This document shows positions 16,870-25,895 of a DNA stretch of 64,000 nucleotides, in pieces (position 1 is the first letter of the stretch; each line of letters opens with the position of its first letter). The notes beneath the pieces are model-generated. The model was given only the letters and a program-made list of their open reading frames with translations, had not been told where the DNA came from and made no database searches. The stretch comes from Bradyrhizobium retamae (GTDB lineage Bacteria > Pseudomonadota > Alphaproteobacteria > Rhizobiales > Xanthobacteraceae). The translations under genes and the position numbers were made by a program. The DNA is taken from NCBI RefSeq assembly GCF_001440415.1, contig NZ_LLYA01000214.1:62001-126000 (forward strand). The letters run 5' to 3'.

Positions 16870-17673
16870 TCAGTTGGCAAAGTCGGGATCGGTCCGCTCG
16901 AGCATCCGCTTGAAGGCGGCCCATTCGCCGTCGGGCACGCCATTTGTTTCGATCGCGTCGTAGAAGCTTGCGTATTGGCCGGCCGTCTTGCGGGCGACGG
17001 CTGAGGACAGCTCGATGATTTCAGCGCCCGACGACTGCACCGCGAGTTGGGCGCGGCAGGAGCGCTCCAGATTGTGCATCAGCTTGAAAGCCTCGGCGAC
17101 GGAGCGCCCGCAGGTCAGCATGCCGTGGTTGCGCAACACCATCACGAACTTGTCGCCGAGATCGGCGACTAGGCGCGATCGCTCGTCGAGATCGAGCGCG
17201 ATGCCTTCATAGTCGTGATAGGCGAGGCAATCAGTAAACTGCAGCGACCATTGATTGAGCGGCAGCAGCCCCTGCTTCTGGCAGGCAACGGCGATGCCCG
17301 CGACCGTGTGCGTGTGCAGGACGCAGATCGCATCATGCCGCGCGGCGTGGATCGCACTGTGAATGGTGAAGCCGGCCGGGTTGATGCCGAGCCCCGTGGG
17401 ATCGTCCATGACGTTTCCGTCGAGATCGACCGTCACCAGGTTGGACGCCGTCACTTCCTCGAAACGCAAACCGTAGGGGTTGATGAGAAAGCGGTCTTGC
17501 CGGCCCGGAAGGCGGACGGAAATGTGGGTGTAGATGCTGTCGTCGAGATCGAGCCGGTGAATCAGCCGGTAGGCCGCCGCGAGGTCGATCCGGATTTGCA
17601 GGATCTGGTCGTCCGCCGCCGGCCAGGCCTTCGCGGTGTGGTGGGCTGCGCTTGTCATTTCCGCCTTATCCAT
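16870..17673 (-). CDS. Class II aldolase/adducin-like protein
   Basis: About 267 residues from the ATG at 17673; ATGs at 17658 and 17715 are alternatives, and 17658 has a GGCGGA just before it. The fold is that of L-fuculose-phosphate aldolase and L-ribulose-phosphate 4-epimerase. Zinc ligands are visible as CVLHTHTVAG and VLRNHGMLTCG. It lacks a neighbouring sugar kinase, so the substrate need not be a phosphosugar; many such proteins in catabolic operons have unassigned substrates. It lies 58 bases before the binding-protein gene on the same strand and is likely the first gene of that operon. Confidence 0.88.
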   Translation of the reverse strand: MDKAEMTSAAHHTAKAWPAADDQILQIRIDLAAAYRLIHRLDLDDSIYTHISVRLPGRQDRFLINPYGLRFEEVTASNLVTVDLDGNVMDDPTGLGINPAGFTIHSAIHAARHDAICVLHTHTVAGIAVACQKQGLLPLNQWSLQFTDCLAYHDYEGIALDLDERSRLVADLGDKFVMVLRNHGMLTCGRSVAEAFKLMHNLERSCRAQLAVQSSGAEIIELSSAVARKTAGQYASFYDAIETNGVPDGEWAAFKRMLERTDPDFAN

Positions 17674-17723
17674 TTTCAACTTTTTCAGCTTGCGTGCCGC
17701 GCAGCATCTGGGCAAGATTAAAG

Positions 17724-17731
17724 TGTCGACA
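17724..17731. promoter_or_regulatory. Candidate GntR operator between the divergent aldolase and gntR genes
   Basis: The palindrome TGTCGACA sits at 17724-17731, followed by an AT-rich run (TTAAAAAATAA), in the ~100-base gap between the divergent genes. FCD-type GntR regulators commonly bind short palindromes with GT...AC cores in such gaps. A single 8-base site is weak evidence. Confidence 0.35.
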
Positions 17732-17775
17732 ATCGACGATTAAAAAATAACCACGGACTGGCGCGGGTTTAGCCG

Positions 17776-18522
17776 ATGCGGCCTATGTCTCTTCCGGTTG
17801 GATTACCGGCACTTGCGGACAGCGATCTGGTCGGCCAGATCGCTCGAATTTTGATGCAGGCCATTGTTCAGGGGCGGCTGCCTCCCGGCTCCAAGGTGGT
17901 GGAGGCCGGGGTTGCCCGGGAATTAGGCGTCAGCCGCGCGCCGGTGCGCGAAGCGGCGCGCCTTCTGGAGAAACAGGGGCTGCTGGTCGCGAGCCCGCGC
18001 CGCGGTTTTTTCGTCCGCAAACTCGAAATCAGAAACATCGACGAGATCTACGATCTGCGTCTGTGCATCGAACGGCATGCCAGCGTGCTGGCGGCGAAGC
18101 GCCTCTCGCCGGAGTCGCGAGATGTGCTGCGGCGGCAAATCGATGTTTTGCATCAGACCGCCGATCTCGACGACCCGGCCCGGCAGGTGGAAGAGGATTA
18201 TCGCTTTCACCGGCTGATTTTTGAAATCGCGGATAACCGCCGCCTTTTGCGATTGTTCGATGATCTCGCAGCAGAGCTGCGCATGGTCATCGGCCTGATC
18301 GGTCGCCTCTATGACGATCCGCACGAGATCGCGAGGACCCATGAACCGCTGCTGGCGGCGATCGAAGCCGGTCATCCCGAGCGCATCACTGCGCATGTCG
18401 ACTACCATATCGGCCACGCCTGGCGCGAAGTCGGCAGGCTGGTGCGAGAGCTCACGCCGCCGCTCGGCAATGCCGCCGAGCCGAGCAGCATCCTGTTTCC
18501 AACCAACGGAGTTACCGTGTGA
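17776..18522 (+). CDS. GntR-family transcriptional regulator (FCD subfamily)
   Basis: 248 residues. The N-terminal winged helix-turn-helix spans about residues 15-80 (LPPGSKVVEAGVARELGVSRAPVREAARLLEKQGLL, then RRGFFVRKL). The helical FCD domain follows, with the metal- or ligand-binding histidines in DYRFHRLIFEIADNRRL, ARTHEPLLAAIEAG and HVDYHIGH. It is divergent from the aldolase/ABC importer operon and coupled to the amidohydrolase gene downstream, so it probably senses the imported compound or a breakdown product and controls both. Confidence 0.92.
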   Translation: MRPMSLPVGLPALADSDLVGQIARILMQAIVQGRLPPGSKVVEAGVARELGVSRAPVREAARLLEKQGLLVASPRRGFFVRKLEIRNIDEIYDLRLCIERHASVLAAKRLSPESRDVLRRQIDVLHQTADLDDPARQVEEDYRFHRLIFEIADNRRLLRLFDDLAAELRMVIGLIGRLYDDPHEIARTHEPLLAAIEAGHPERITAHVDYHIGHAWREVGRLVRELTPPLGNAAEPSSILFPTNGVTV

Positions 18523-19544
18523 AGGCTGTCTACACCGAACTGCATCGAAGCCACGATCCGCAATTCTTCCTGGTGCGCGGCGTGATCAAACGCACCACCG
18601 AGCAGCCCGAGCGTGCCGACCGGTTGCTGGCGGGACTTAAGGCCGGCAAGCACAGCCTCGTCGAGCCGACGGTGTTCGGTCAGGGCCCGCGGGCGCGCGT
18701 TCACAGCGCGGAATACCTGCGTTTTCTGGAGGAAGCCTGGGAAGCCTGGGTTGCGCTCGGCGATTCCGGTTCGGAGATGATCGCCAACATCCACCCGGTT
18801 CGCTACGGCGCGTCATACCCAACCCATATCGTCGGCCGTCTCGGCTGGCACGCGGCGGATACCGCGGCTCCGATCGGCAAGGGCACTTACGCCGCCGCCT
18901 GTGCCGCCACCGACGTTGCCACGACCGCGGCGCAACTCGTCATGGACGGCGAAGACGCCGTCTATGCGCTGTGCCGGCCGCCGGGCCATCACGCCTATGC
19001 CGACATGTCGGGCGGCTTCTGTTTCTTCAACAACAGCGCGGTGGCAGCGGCGCAGCTTCGGCTGCAGCATGAACGCGTCGCAATCCTCGATGTCGACGTG
19101 CATCACGGCAACGGCACGCAGGGTATCTTCTATGAGCGGTCCGACGTGCTGACGGTGTCGATCCATGCCGATCCCGTCTTCTTCTATCCCTTCGTGTGGG
19201 GATATGCGCATGAGCGCGGTGCCGGTCCGGGCCTCGGCGCCAATCTGAACATCCCGCTGCCGAAGGGCACCGGGGATGACGATTACATCAGGGCGCTCGG
19301 CGATGCCGAAAAAACCATCCGCGCGTTTGCGCCCGGCGCGCTGGTGGTGGCGCTCGGCCTCGATGCCTCGGAGCACGATCCGCTCGCCGGTCTTGCGGTG
19401 ACCACGGCCGGCTTCCGCCGCATCGGCGCCGCGATCGCCCGATTGGGCCTGCCGACGGTTTTCGTCCAGGAGGGCGGTTATCTCTCGGATATTCTTGGCG
19501 CCAATCTCACGGCTGTGCTCGGCGGCTTCGAGGAGGCGCGTTAG
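18519..19544 (+). CDS. Acetylpolyamine amidohydrolase-like deacetylase (histone deacetylase superfamily)
   Basis: 341 residues, the same length as the Mycoplana acetylpolyamine amidohydrolase, to which it looks closest. The zinc site and charge relay are intact: RPPGHHAYADMSGGFCFFNN with the His157-His158 pair, DVDVHHGNGTQ with Asp193 and His195 as metal ligands, GLDASEHDPL with the third ligand, and EGGY with the catalytic tyrosine. It should cleave the amide of N-acetylated polyamines or a related acyl amide in the cytoplasm. Translation starts at a GTG (18519) overlapping the gntR stop. Pairing with a GntR regulator and a peptide-type importer suggests use of an imported acylated amine. 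Confidence 0.88.
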   Translation: MKAVYTELHRSHDPQFFLVRGVIKRTTEQPERADRLLAGLKAGKHSLVEPTVFGQGPRARVHSAEYLRFLEEAWEAWVALGDSGSEMIANIHPVRYGASYPTHIVGRLGWHAADTAAPIGKGTYAAACAATDVATTAAQLVMDGEDAVYALCRPPGHHAYADMSGGFCFFNNSAVAAAQLRLQHERVAILDVDVHHGNGTQGIFYERSDVLTVSIHADPVFFYPFVWGYAHERGAGPGLGANLNIPLPKGTGDDDYIRALGDAEKTIRAFAPGALVVALGLDASEHDPLAGLAVTTAGFRRIGAAIARLGLPTVFVQEGGYLSDILGANLTAVLGGFEEAR

Positions 19545-19682
19545 CCCGCCAGCACACGCATGCTCCCGCCACATCTGCTTGTAGGCGATGTCGTGCTCAG
19601 AGCAATCGTGCCGGACAATTATCGACATTGGCCTGCGGCCGGTTTACGCTTCGGAAGTGCGACGCAGAGAGGAGAGATCGCA

Positions 19683-19916
19683 ATGCTCTATGCCTTGCTG
19701 GCTCTCATGGCGCCGCTCTGGAGCAGGTCTCGGGATCGGACGGCCGCGCAACGCGAGGCGCCTGATACATCTGTCTCGCGGCTTCTGGTGTTGGTCGCCA
19801 CCGTTCTTTTCGTGATCCTGTCGATTCTTATCGTCGATCTGTATCGCGACGAATTGCAGGGGCTCGGCCTTCTCGGCGGCGCAGAGCGGATCGACGCGAT
19901 CTTTATGAGCCCGTGA
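19683..19916 (+). CDS. Small membrane protein of unknown function
   Basis: 77 residues from an ATG at 19683 with an AGGAG ribosome site. There is a short hydrophobic N-terminus (MLYALLALMAPLW), a basic polar linker, and one strong membrane segment (LLVLVATVLFVILSILIVDLY), then a polar tail. I do not recognise a family. It lies between the deacetylase and the convergent mrp gene, 138 bases after the former, and may be its own unit. Confidence 0.55.
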   Translation: MLYALLALMAPLWSRSRDRTAAQREAPDTSVSRLLVLVATVLFVILSILIVDLYRDELQGLGLLGGAERIDAIFMSP

Positions 19917-19931
19917 GCCGCCGGGCTGCGA

Positions 19932-20801
19932 CTACTCGATGACGATACGCGGCGGCGGCCGGTGCGCCGCGCCGGTTACGATCGCGGTCCAGACTTCGCG
20001 CGCAATACTCACATAATGCTTGGCGTGAACGCCGTCGGGCTCGATCGCGACGATGGGACGGCCCTCGTCCGAAGTTTTTCTTATCTGCATGTCGAGCGGG
20101 ATCTCGCCGAGATAGGGAATGCCGCGGCGTTCGGCTTCCGTCCGCGCGCCGCCATGGCCGAATATCGGTGTGACGTGATTGCAGGTGGGGCAGCAGAAGC
20201 TCGACATGTTCTCGATCAGGCCCAGGATCGGAATGCTCACCTTCTGAAACATGGCGATGCCGCGCCGCGCGTCGATCAAGGCGATGTCCTGCGGCGTCGA
20301 GACGATGATCGCACCGGCCAGCGGCGCCTGTTGCGCCATGGTGAGCTGCGCGTCGCCAGTGCCGGGCGGCAGGTCGACGACGAGGATATCGAGATCGTCC
20401 CATGCGACTTCGCGCAGCATCTGCGTGATTGCCGAGATCACCATCGGCCCGCGCCAGATCATGGCGCTGTCTTCCTCGACCAGAAAGCCGATCGACATCA
20501 CCTTGACGCCGAACCGTTCCAGCGGCTCCAGCATGCGCGGGCCGAGCTGGCGCGGCTTGCCGCGCAGTCCGAACAGTTTTTGTTGCGACGGACCGTAGAT
20601 GTCGGCGTCGAGAATGCCCGTCTTCAGTCCGAGCGCGGCGAAGCCGAGTGCGAGGTTGCACGAGGTGGTGGATTTACCGACGCCGCCCTTGCCGGAGGCG
20701 ACGGCGATGACGTGCTTGACGCCGGGAATGCCGGCGGCCTTCGACGTAGCGCGCGCCTTGAGATCCGGAGGGGTGGCGGACACTTGCTGCTCACGATCCA
20801 A
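19932..20801 (-). CDS. mrp: Mrp/NBP35-family iron-sulfur cluster carrier ATPase
   Basis: 289 residues of the Mrp/ApbC P-loop family, which hold and pass on 4Fe-4S clusters. The deviant Walker A is ASGKGGVGKST (about residues 35-45), followed by DADIYGPSQ, WRGPM, and DLPPGTGDAQ. The cluster-binding Cys pair is in SSFCCPTCNHV (Cys204, Cys207). It lacks the N-terminal MIP18-like domain of longer Mrp proteins. Its start lies 11 bases inside the end of the upstream ferredoxin gene, so the two are translationally coupled. Next to a formate dehydrogenase with at least five Fe-S clusters, delivery of clusters to that enzyme is a sensible inference. Confidence 0.92.
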   Translation of the reverse strand: MDREQQVSATPPDLKARATSKAAGIPGVKHVIAVASGKGGVGKSTTSCNLALGFAALGLKTGILDADIYGPSQQKLFGLRGKPRQLGPRMLEPLERFGVKVMSIGFLVEEDSAMIWRGPMVISAITQMLREVAWDDLDILVVDLPPGTGDAQLTMAQQAPLAGAIIVSTPQDIALIDARRGIAMFQKVSIPILGLIENMSSFCCPTCNHVTPIFGHGGARTEAERRGIPYLGEIPLDMQIRKTSDEGRPIVAIEPDGVHAKHYVSIAREVWTAIVTGAAHRPPPRIVIE

Positions 20802-22830
20802 GCGGATCGTCCTTCTTCACTTCGCGCGCGCGCAGATAATCTTCCGTCGACATGACCGGCGGGCGTTGCGGCACCGCATGCGGGTCGAAGCTTTCGTTTA
20901 CGACCGCTTCGACGCGGCAATCCGCGCACATCTTGATGACGTCGAGGCGCCTGGCGTTGGCGCCCTGGAACATCCAGTGCCTCTCGCCGCCGAGCTTGGC
21001 CAGCACGCGATCGATCGAGCTCTTGGTGCCGAACGGTTTGCCGCAGGCGATGCAGTTGAACGGCTCTTCCTCCTTCAGCACGCGCTGCGGCGTGTTCCAG
21101 GCCTGGAAGTCGAGACGGGGCTCGATCGTGATGACCTTCTCGGGGCAGGTGGATTGGCAAAGCCCGCACTGCACGCAGAGGCTTTCGGTGAAGCGCAGCA
21201 TCGCGCGATCAGGGTTATCTGATAGCGCGCCAGTCGGGCAGGCGGTGACGCAAGCATGGCAGAGCGTGCAGCCGTCTACATTCAGGGTCACGGTGCCGAA
21301 GGGGGCGCCCGGCGCCAGCGGCACGACCTCGACGGGCACAGGCGCGGCGAGATGAAGCTCGCGAAACGTTGTTTCGAGCACGCCGCGTTTCGCCCCGCGC
21401 GGCACAAAGCCGGCCGGCTTTTGCGTGGCGACGCCGTGAGGGGCGGCATCCAGCATGGCGCGCAGTTGGTCCGGATCGTCGGTCTCGATGATCTGGATGA
21501 TTCCGGCGCCGAAGCCCAGCGCGCTAACGATCCGATCGGACGTCTCGACCGCGCGGCGAAGCGCCGCGATATCATGGCGTGGCTTGGCGCGCGTCAGGAG
21601 CGCGACGCCGCTGCCGCCATAGGCGAAGACGGACGCGATGATCTCCGGTCCGACCTGCGTTACTTCGTTGACGCGCAGCGGCAGTACGTTGGCCGGCAAA
21701 CCCTCGCCGAACCGCGCCAGGGCATCGATGATGTCCTCGCCATGCTCGCCGTCATGAAACAAGACCACGGCGTCGCTGCCGCCGGCCTTGCGGTAAGTCT
21801 GCAGCAGCGTGCGCAGCCGCCGCATCAGGGCGTCCGCGCTCGGCAATGCATAGGACGCCGCGCCGGTCGGACATACGGAAGCGCAGGAGCCGCAGCCGGC
21901 GCAGACATTGGCGTCGATCGCAACCGCGTTCCCGTTCGGCGTGATCGCGCCGGTCGGACAGAGGTCAAGACAGCGCGTGCATCCGGTAATGGATGAGCGC
22001 GAATGCGCGCAGAGCGACGGCTCGAAATTGACAAAGCGCGGCTTGTCGAAGGTGCCGACCAGGCCGCCGGCATCTGCGATCGCGCGCTCGACGGCGGCCT
22101 TGTCGCGCGGATCGGCGCGCAGATAGCCGGGACGCAGTTCATGCGCGGGGAACAGCGGTGTGCCGCCGGAGAGATCGAGGATCAGATCGCAGGTCGAGGT
22201 GGCGCCATTGCGCGACGGCCCGAACACGAGCTTGGCGCGCGAAGAGGGGGATGGCAGCGCGTAGTCGTCGATCGCAAGCTCGAACTGGCCGAGATGGCCG
22301 CGAGCGTTGCGGATCGTGCCTTTGAGCACGGGAAATTCGCTGGTCCGGCGCGGGGCCACCTCGCCGGGCTTGGTCAGCAGCACGGTAATGTCCAAACGAT
22401 CGGCAAGACGCTGCGCCGCCTCGATGGCGGTTTCGTCGCGGCCATAGATCAGTGCGACACCGCTGCTCTCGAGCGTCACCAACGAGAGCGGCGGCATTTC
22501 TTCGCCTGCCGCAGCAATCAACGCGGCTGCTTTCGGACCGGCTGCCGCGGCGTCCTTCGACCAGCCGCCGGTCTCGCGGATGTTGACGAAGGTGAGCTGG
22601 GCTTGCGGGGAGCTTTCCGCGACCTCCCGAAATAGCGGCGCTTCCTGGGTGCAGGCAACCGTAATCGGCGCGCCCTCGGCTAGCGCCTCCTTGAAGCGGT
22701 CGAGCTCGAGACCGCAAAGCTGGTTTGCCTGCGTGATCTTGCTGGTGCAGCCGCGACCGATCGCTTCCGCATCGAGCGGCATGGTCTTCTCGCAACTGCA
22801 AATCAGGAGGCGAGACGTCGCCGCACTCAT
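20791..22830 (-). CDS. Multi-cluster 4Fe-4S ferredoxin-type protein of the formate dehydrogenase locus
   Basis: 679 residues, soluble. The N-terminal ~260 residues lack a known fold apart from early cysteines (C11, C13, C28, C39, C60). Then come two ferredoxin pairs: CTRCLDLCP (284-292) with CAGCGSCASVCP (310-321), and CTLCHACVTACP (521-532) with CVQCGLCQSTCP (552-563). Two further CxxC pairs (593/596 and 635/638) near the C-terminus look like a zinc or rubredoxin-like site. Similar proteins accompany formate dehydrogenases in Bradyrhizobiaceae. It may carry electrons or help load clusters. Mrp overlaps its end. Confidence 0.88.
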   Translation of the reverse strand: MSAATSRLLICSCEKTMPLDAEAIGRGCTSKITQANQLCGLELDRFKEALAEGAPITVACTQEAPLFREVAESSPQAQLTFVNIRETGGWSKDAAAAGPKAAALIAAAGEEMPPLSLVTLESSGVALIYGRDETAIEAAQRLADRLDITVLLTKPGEVAPRRTSEFPVLKGTIRNARGHLGQFELAIDDYALPSPSSRAKLVFGPSRNGATSTCDLILDLSGGTPLFPAHELRPGYLRADPRDKAAVERAIADAGGLVGTFDKPRFVNFEPSLCAHSRSSITGCTRCLDLCPTGAITPNGNAVAIDANVCAGCGSCASVCPTGAASYALPSADALMRRLRTLLQTYRKAGGSDAVVLFHDGEHGEDIIDALARFGEGLPANVLPLRVNEVTQVGPEIIASVFAYGGSGVALLTRAKPRHDIAALRRAVETSDRIVSALGFGAGIIQIIETDDPDQLRAMLDAAPHGVATQKPAGFVPRGAKRGVLETTFRELHLAAPVPVEVVPLAPGAPFGTVTLNVDGCTLCHACVTACPTGALSDNPDRAMLRFTESLCVQCGLCQSTCPEKVITIEPRLDFQAWNTPQRVLKEEEPFNCIACGKPFGTKSSIDRVLAKLGGERHWMFQGANARRLDVIKMCADCRVEAVVNESFDPHAVPQRPPVMSTEDYLRAREVKKDDPLGS

Positions 22831-22999
22831 GTTGAAATACCTTGAACCCGGAGCATCAAGCGGGTTGTTGCTTCATCCTACGGTTCTGCGGTAACCGCTT
22901 GGACGGATATCTGCAAGATACAAAGGCCGCTCGCGTGGCCAACTTGCACGGAATAGCATACACAAGCGGCTCGTGGAGCAAATCAGGGATTAGCCGCTC

Positions 23000-23752
23000 G
23001 TGATCGTTCGTCCAAGAGATATGGAACAGACGCTCGATTTGCCACCCGGTTATACTTTGGTCGCGTTGCGCGAGCTCGGCGACGCCTTTGCTCATGCTCG
23101 CGAGATCGCGGCGGAGGCGGGGGCCGGAACGCTGGTATGGGTGCGCCGCTACGATCTGGTAGAGTTCGCGGTGGTTCTTGAACCCGACGAGCCGCTCAGG
23201 TCGGCGCGGCGGGCGTTCTTTGCCGGCATGAATGCGCTGGCGGATGCGATTGCGGCTCATTGTCCGCCGGAACGAGAGGTCAGCTTCGACTGGCCCGACG
23301 CGATCCGGTTTGACGCGGGATTGCTTGGCGGCGGGCGGCTCGGCTGGCCCGCCGAATGCACCGAAGACGACATACCGTCATGGCTCGTTTTCGGCGTGAT
23401 CCTGCGCGCAGCCGCCATGGCGCATGTTCCGGAGGTGCAGGCGGCCTCGGGCGTGTCCCTGCTGAGCGAAGGTTTCGAGATTGTCGATACCGATGCCATC
23501 ATCGAAAGCTTCACCAGGCACCTGATGACCGCGTTCGACCGCTGGAAAGAGCGCGGCTTCGAGGCGATCGCGCGGGACTATCTGGAACGGCTGCCCAAGA
23601 GCAAGGCTGGCGAGCGCCGGGGCATCGACGTTAACGGCGATCTTCTGGTCGGCTTGCCGGCAGGCGCAGCGCCGGAGCGGAACAGTCTTGTGGATGCGCT
23701 GGCAAGAGCCAGTTGGTATGATCCGCAGGCGCGCGGTCCGAAATTCGGATGA
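23000..23752 (+). CDS. Biotin/lipoate protein ligase-family protein (FDH-associated)
   Basis: 250 residues from a GTG at 23000; an ATG at 23021 is an alternative. The opening LDLPPGYTLVALRELGDAF, WVRRYDLVEFAVVLEPDEP and the segment WPDAIRFDAGLLGGGRLGWP match the divergent BPL/LplA/LipB-like family often found beside formate dehydrogenase genes. The classical ligase lysine and glycine loop are not obvious. It may therefore act as an assembly factor rather than ligate lipoate; no lipoyl domain protein is encoded nearby. It starts a + strand run of five tightly packed genes. Confidence 0.8.
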   Translation: MIVRPRDMEQTLDLPPGYTLVALRELGDAFAHAREIAAEAGAGTLVWVRRYDLVEFAVVLEPDEPLRSARRAFFAGMNALADAIAAHCPPEREVSFDWPDAIRFDAGLLGGGRLGWPAECTEDDIPSWLVFGVILRAAAMAHVPEVQAASGVSLLSEGFEIVDTDAIIESFTRHLMTAFDRWKERGFEAIARDYLERLPKSKAGERRGIDVNGDLLVGLPAGAAPERNSLVDALARASWYDPQARGPKFG

Positions 23753-23759
23753 GGCGGAC

Positions 23760-24335
23760 ATGTTGAAGTTTCCGCGAACCATCAGGCTGGACCCGTCCGA
23801 TACCTTCGTCTTCGAACGGGCGGCGGAACCTGGCGAATGGGCGGTTTCCGGCGCGTTCGTTTTTTGGAACCGGGATTTGGCGACGCTCGGCCAGAAGCAG
23901 CGCGTGGCGCTGCGTTCCGGCTTTCTCGGGATCGACAGTCTCGGATGGTCGACGCTTGCCGTCGTCACCGAAGCGAGCGAAGCGGAACGGGAGGCGATGA
24001 TCGAGCGGCTTGCAAGCCAGTTGCTGGAGAAATTCGGGGCGCCCGATGCGGATGCCGCGCGTCTTGCCGCCGAGGAAGAGATCGCGTTCGCAGCTTCCTT
24101 GTGCGAACATCCGCCGCAGACGTTGCTTGCCGTTCAGCGCAGCGTCGAAAGCGGCGAGATCCGCGAACGCTTTCGTACCCTTAAGGCCCGCCCGGCTGCC
24201 GCGGATGCCGACCGGTTGCACGCCCATGCCAGCGCCTTTACCTTCCATGAAGTCGAAGGCGATGTTGAACCTGCCGAAGAGGTCGATCTTCTCGGGCTGA
24301 TCAGGACCGACGCCAGGACGACGGATCGTACATGA
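23760..24335 (+). CDS. DUF6505-family protein (FDH accessory)
   Basis: 191 residues, soluble, from the ATG at 23760 (7 bases after the previous stop, after GAGGCGG). It begins MLKFPRTIRLDPSDTFVFERAAEPGEWAV, the usual start of this family, and has an acidic, Ala-rich C-terminus. The function is unknown; the family is known mainly from formate dehydrogenase loci of alphaproteobacteria. The stop overlaps the start of the next gene (ATGA, 24332-24335), so co-translation is likely. Confidence 0.8.
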   Translation: MLKFPRTIRLDPSDTFVFERAAEPGEWAVSGAFVFWNRDLATLGQKQRVALRSGFLGIDSLGWSTLAVVTEASEAEREAMIERLASQLLEKFGAPDADAARLAAEEEIAFAASLCEHPPQTLLAVQRSVESGEIRERFRTLKARPAAADADRLHAHASAFTFHEVEGDVEPAEEVDLLGLIRTDARTTDRT

Positions 24336-25354
24336 GAGAATTCTGGGTCGCATCGGGCCATCACCTCACGCGCCGCGCCGATCACGGCGGGCTGGTCGCG
24401 ACGCCTGAACTCATCATGGCCTATCTGGCGCGGCCCGAATTGATGCCGCCGGCCGACGCCTGCGACGCCGAGCGCCATCTTCATGCGAGCTTGATGGGCG
24501 ATCCGCTGCGCCCGGTCTCGGACGCTGATATCGCCGCGTTGGCCGATGCCGATGCGCGCGAAAACTGGTCCTTCATGGTGAATTTCCGCGACCGGCTGAT
24601 CGCGGCGCCTTCGCTGGAGGCGGTCTATGTCGCGCTCACCCGCAAGGGTGCCGGCGATCTGCCGCCGATCTTTCTGTCGCAATTGTGCCACCTGATCCTG
24701 CGCAACGCGCTCGAAGGCTGCGACGACCCTTATATGTTGCGTGCCGCGGAGCTGTTCTATCGCAGCCAACTGGCCGCCGTTCACGAAGGCACCTTGCTGC
24801 TGGCCGATGCGGAAGTCATCGAAGCGGAGCAGCATGCCCAGCACGACCTGCATTCATCGCCGCTCACGGCCATGCTGCAGCAGCCGAAGTCGTTCGGCGA
24901 TATGGACGTCATGGACGACGAAAACGCCTGGACCTACTGGTCGCGGTCGGATGCGCATGCGATGGTGATGAATATCGGCGGCAACAAGAAGGCGCGGGCC
25001 GGGCTCTGCCGGGTCATCGAGCGCTGGGTCGCTCATCTGCTCGGCATCACCGTCAGCGTCGAAACCATCGCCGCGATCGAGGATCGCGACTGGCGCTGGT
25101 TCATCGGCCTCGACAGCGAGGCGACGCGGATCGGCAACGCGCTGTGGCGCGGCGAGCGGCTGGAGGGGGGCATTGCCGAACGCATCGTAGCGCTGATGCG
25201 CCTGACGTTCGAAGATTCGCGGCTGGTGGACGAGCGGGTCGGCGACAAGCCGGTTTACCTCATCCTCGCCATGGGCGCGGACAAAGTAGTGAGACTAAAG
25301 CCGCAAAATCTGGTCGCGGGGTTGCCGCTGGCCGCGGCCGTGAATGCCACATGA
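24332..25354 (+). CDS. DUF6352-family protein (FDH accessory)
   Basis: 340 residues beginning MREFWVASGHHLTRR, the family's conserved head. It is soluble and rich in helices, with conserved-looking stretches NWSFMVNFRDRLIAAPSLEAVY and FGDMDVMDDENAWTYWSRSDAHAMVMN. No catalytic motif is recognised. It is translationally coupled to the DUF6505 gene and followed by the DUF3305 gene 22 bases later. Its constant company with formate dehydrogenase suggests a role in enzyme assembly; this is inference. Confidence 0.82.
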   Translation: MREFWVASGHHLTRRADHGGLVATPELIMAYLARPELMPPADACDAERHLHASLMGDPLRPVSDADIAALADADARENWSFMVNFRDRLIAAPSLEAVYVALTRKGAGDLPPIFLSQLCHLILRNALEGCDDPYMLRAAELFYRSQLAAVHEGTLLLADAEVIEAEQHAQHDLHSSPLTAMLQQPKSFGDMDVMDDENAWTYWSRSDAHAMVMNIGGNKKARAGLCRVIERWVAHLLGITVSVETIAAIEDRDWRWFIGLDSEATRIGNALWRGERLEGGIAERIVALMRLTFEDSRLVDERVGDKPVYLILAMGADKVVRLKPQNLVAGLPLAAAVNAT

Positions 25355-25376
25355 TCCACCGAATGGAGGATGTGAC

Positions 25377-25895
25377 ATGGCAATGACGGAAGCATCCCGC
25401 GAGGTCGGCGTGGTGGTGCGGCGCCGTTCGATCGACAATCCCTGGATCGACCAGTTGTGGTCGCCGGCAATGATCCTGGATGAGGTGCCCGCGACCGCAC
25501 CCTGGACTGCGCTGTCCACCGAAGCCGACGCGACGATCTATTACGCCGGATCGGCCAGCATCGACCTGTTCAGTTCGGAAACGGCGAACTATCGCGACAA
25601 CCTTGCCGATGGGGAGCCGCGGATTTGGGTCGCGTTGCGGCGCCAGGATGGTGGTCCTGAGCTTGAGCTGACGAAAGTGACCGCCGATCCGACCGAAGGG
25701 GAGGCGATGTTCGAAAGCGGCTGCGACGTGATCGGCACCGTGCCGATGCCGCCTGGGCTCGCGTCATGGATTGCCGCCTTCGTCGATCGATTCCATGTCG
25801 AGCGCGTGTTTCACAAGCGTAAGCGGGATCGCGCCAGCGGCGATCGGCCGCGTGTGCCGGGCGGCGGGCCGGATGAGAAGATGGGTCGCAAATGA
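25377..25895 (+). CDS. DUF3305-family protein (FDH accessory)
   Basis: 172 residues from the ATG at 25377, preceded by GGAGGA at 25365-25370. The head EVGVVVRRRSIDNPWIDQLWSPAMIL is the DUF3305 signature; the tail is basic and likely disordered (KRKRDRASGDRPR). The function is unknown. It overlaps the DUF3306 gene by 4 bases. DUF3305/DUF3306 pairs are regular companions of Tat-exported formate dehydrogenases. Confidence 0.85.
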   Translation: MAMTEASREVGVVVRRRSIDNPWIDQLWSPAMILDEVPATAPWTALSTEADATIYYAGSASIDLFSSETANYRDNLADGEPRIWVALRRQDGGPELELTKVTADPTEGEAMFESGCDVIGTVPMPPGLASWIAAFVDRFHVERVFHKRKRDRASGDRPRVPGGGPDEKMGRK

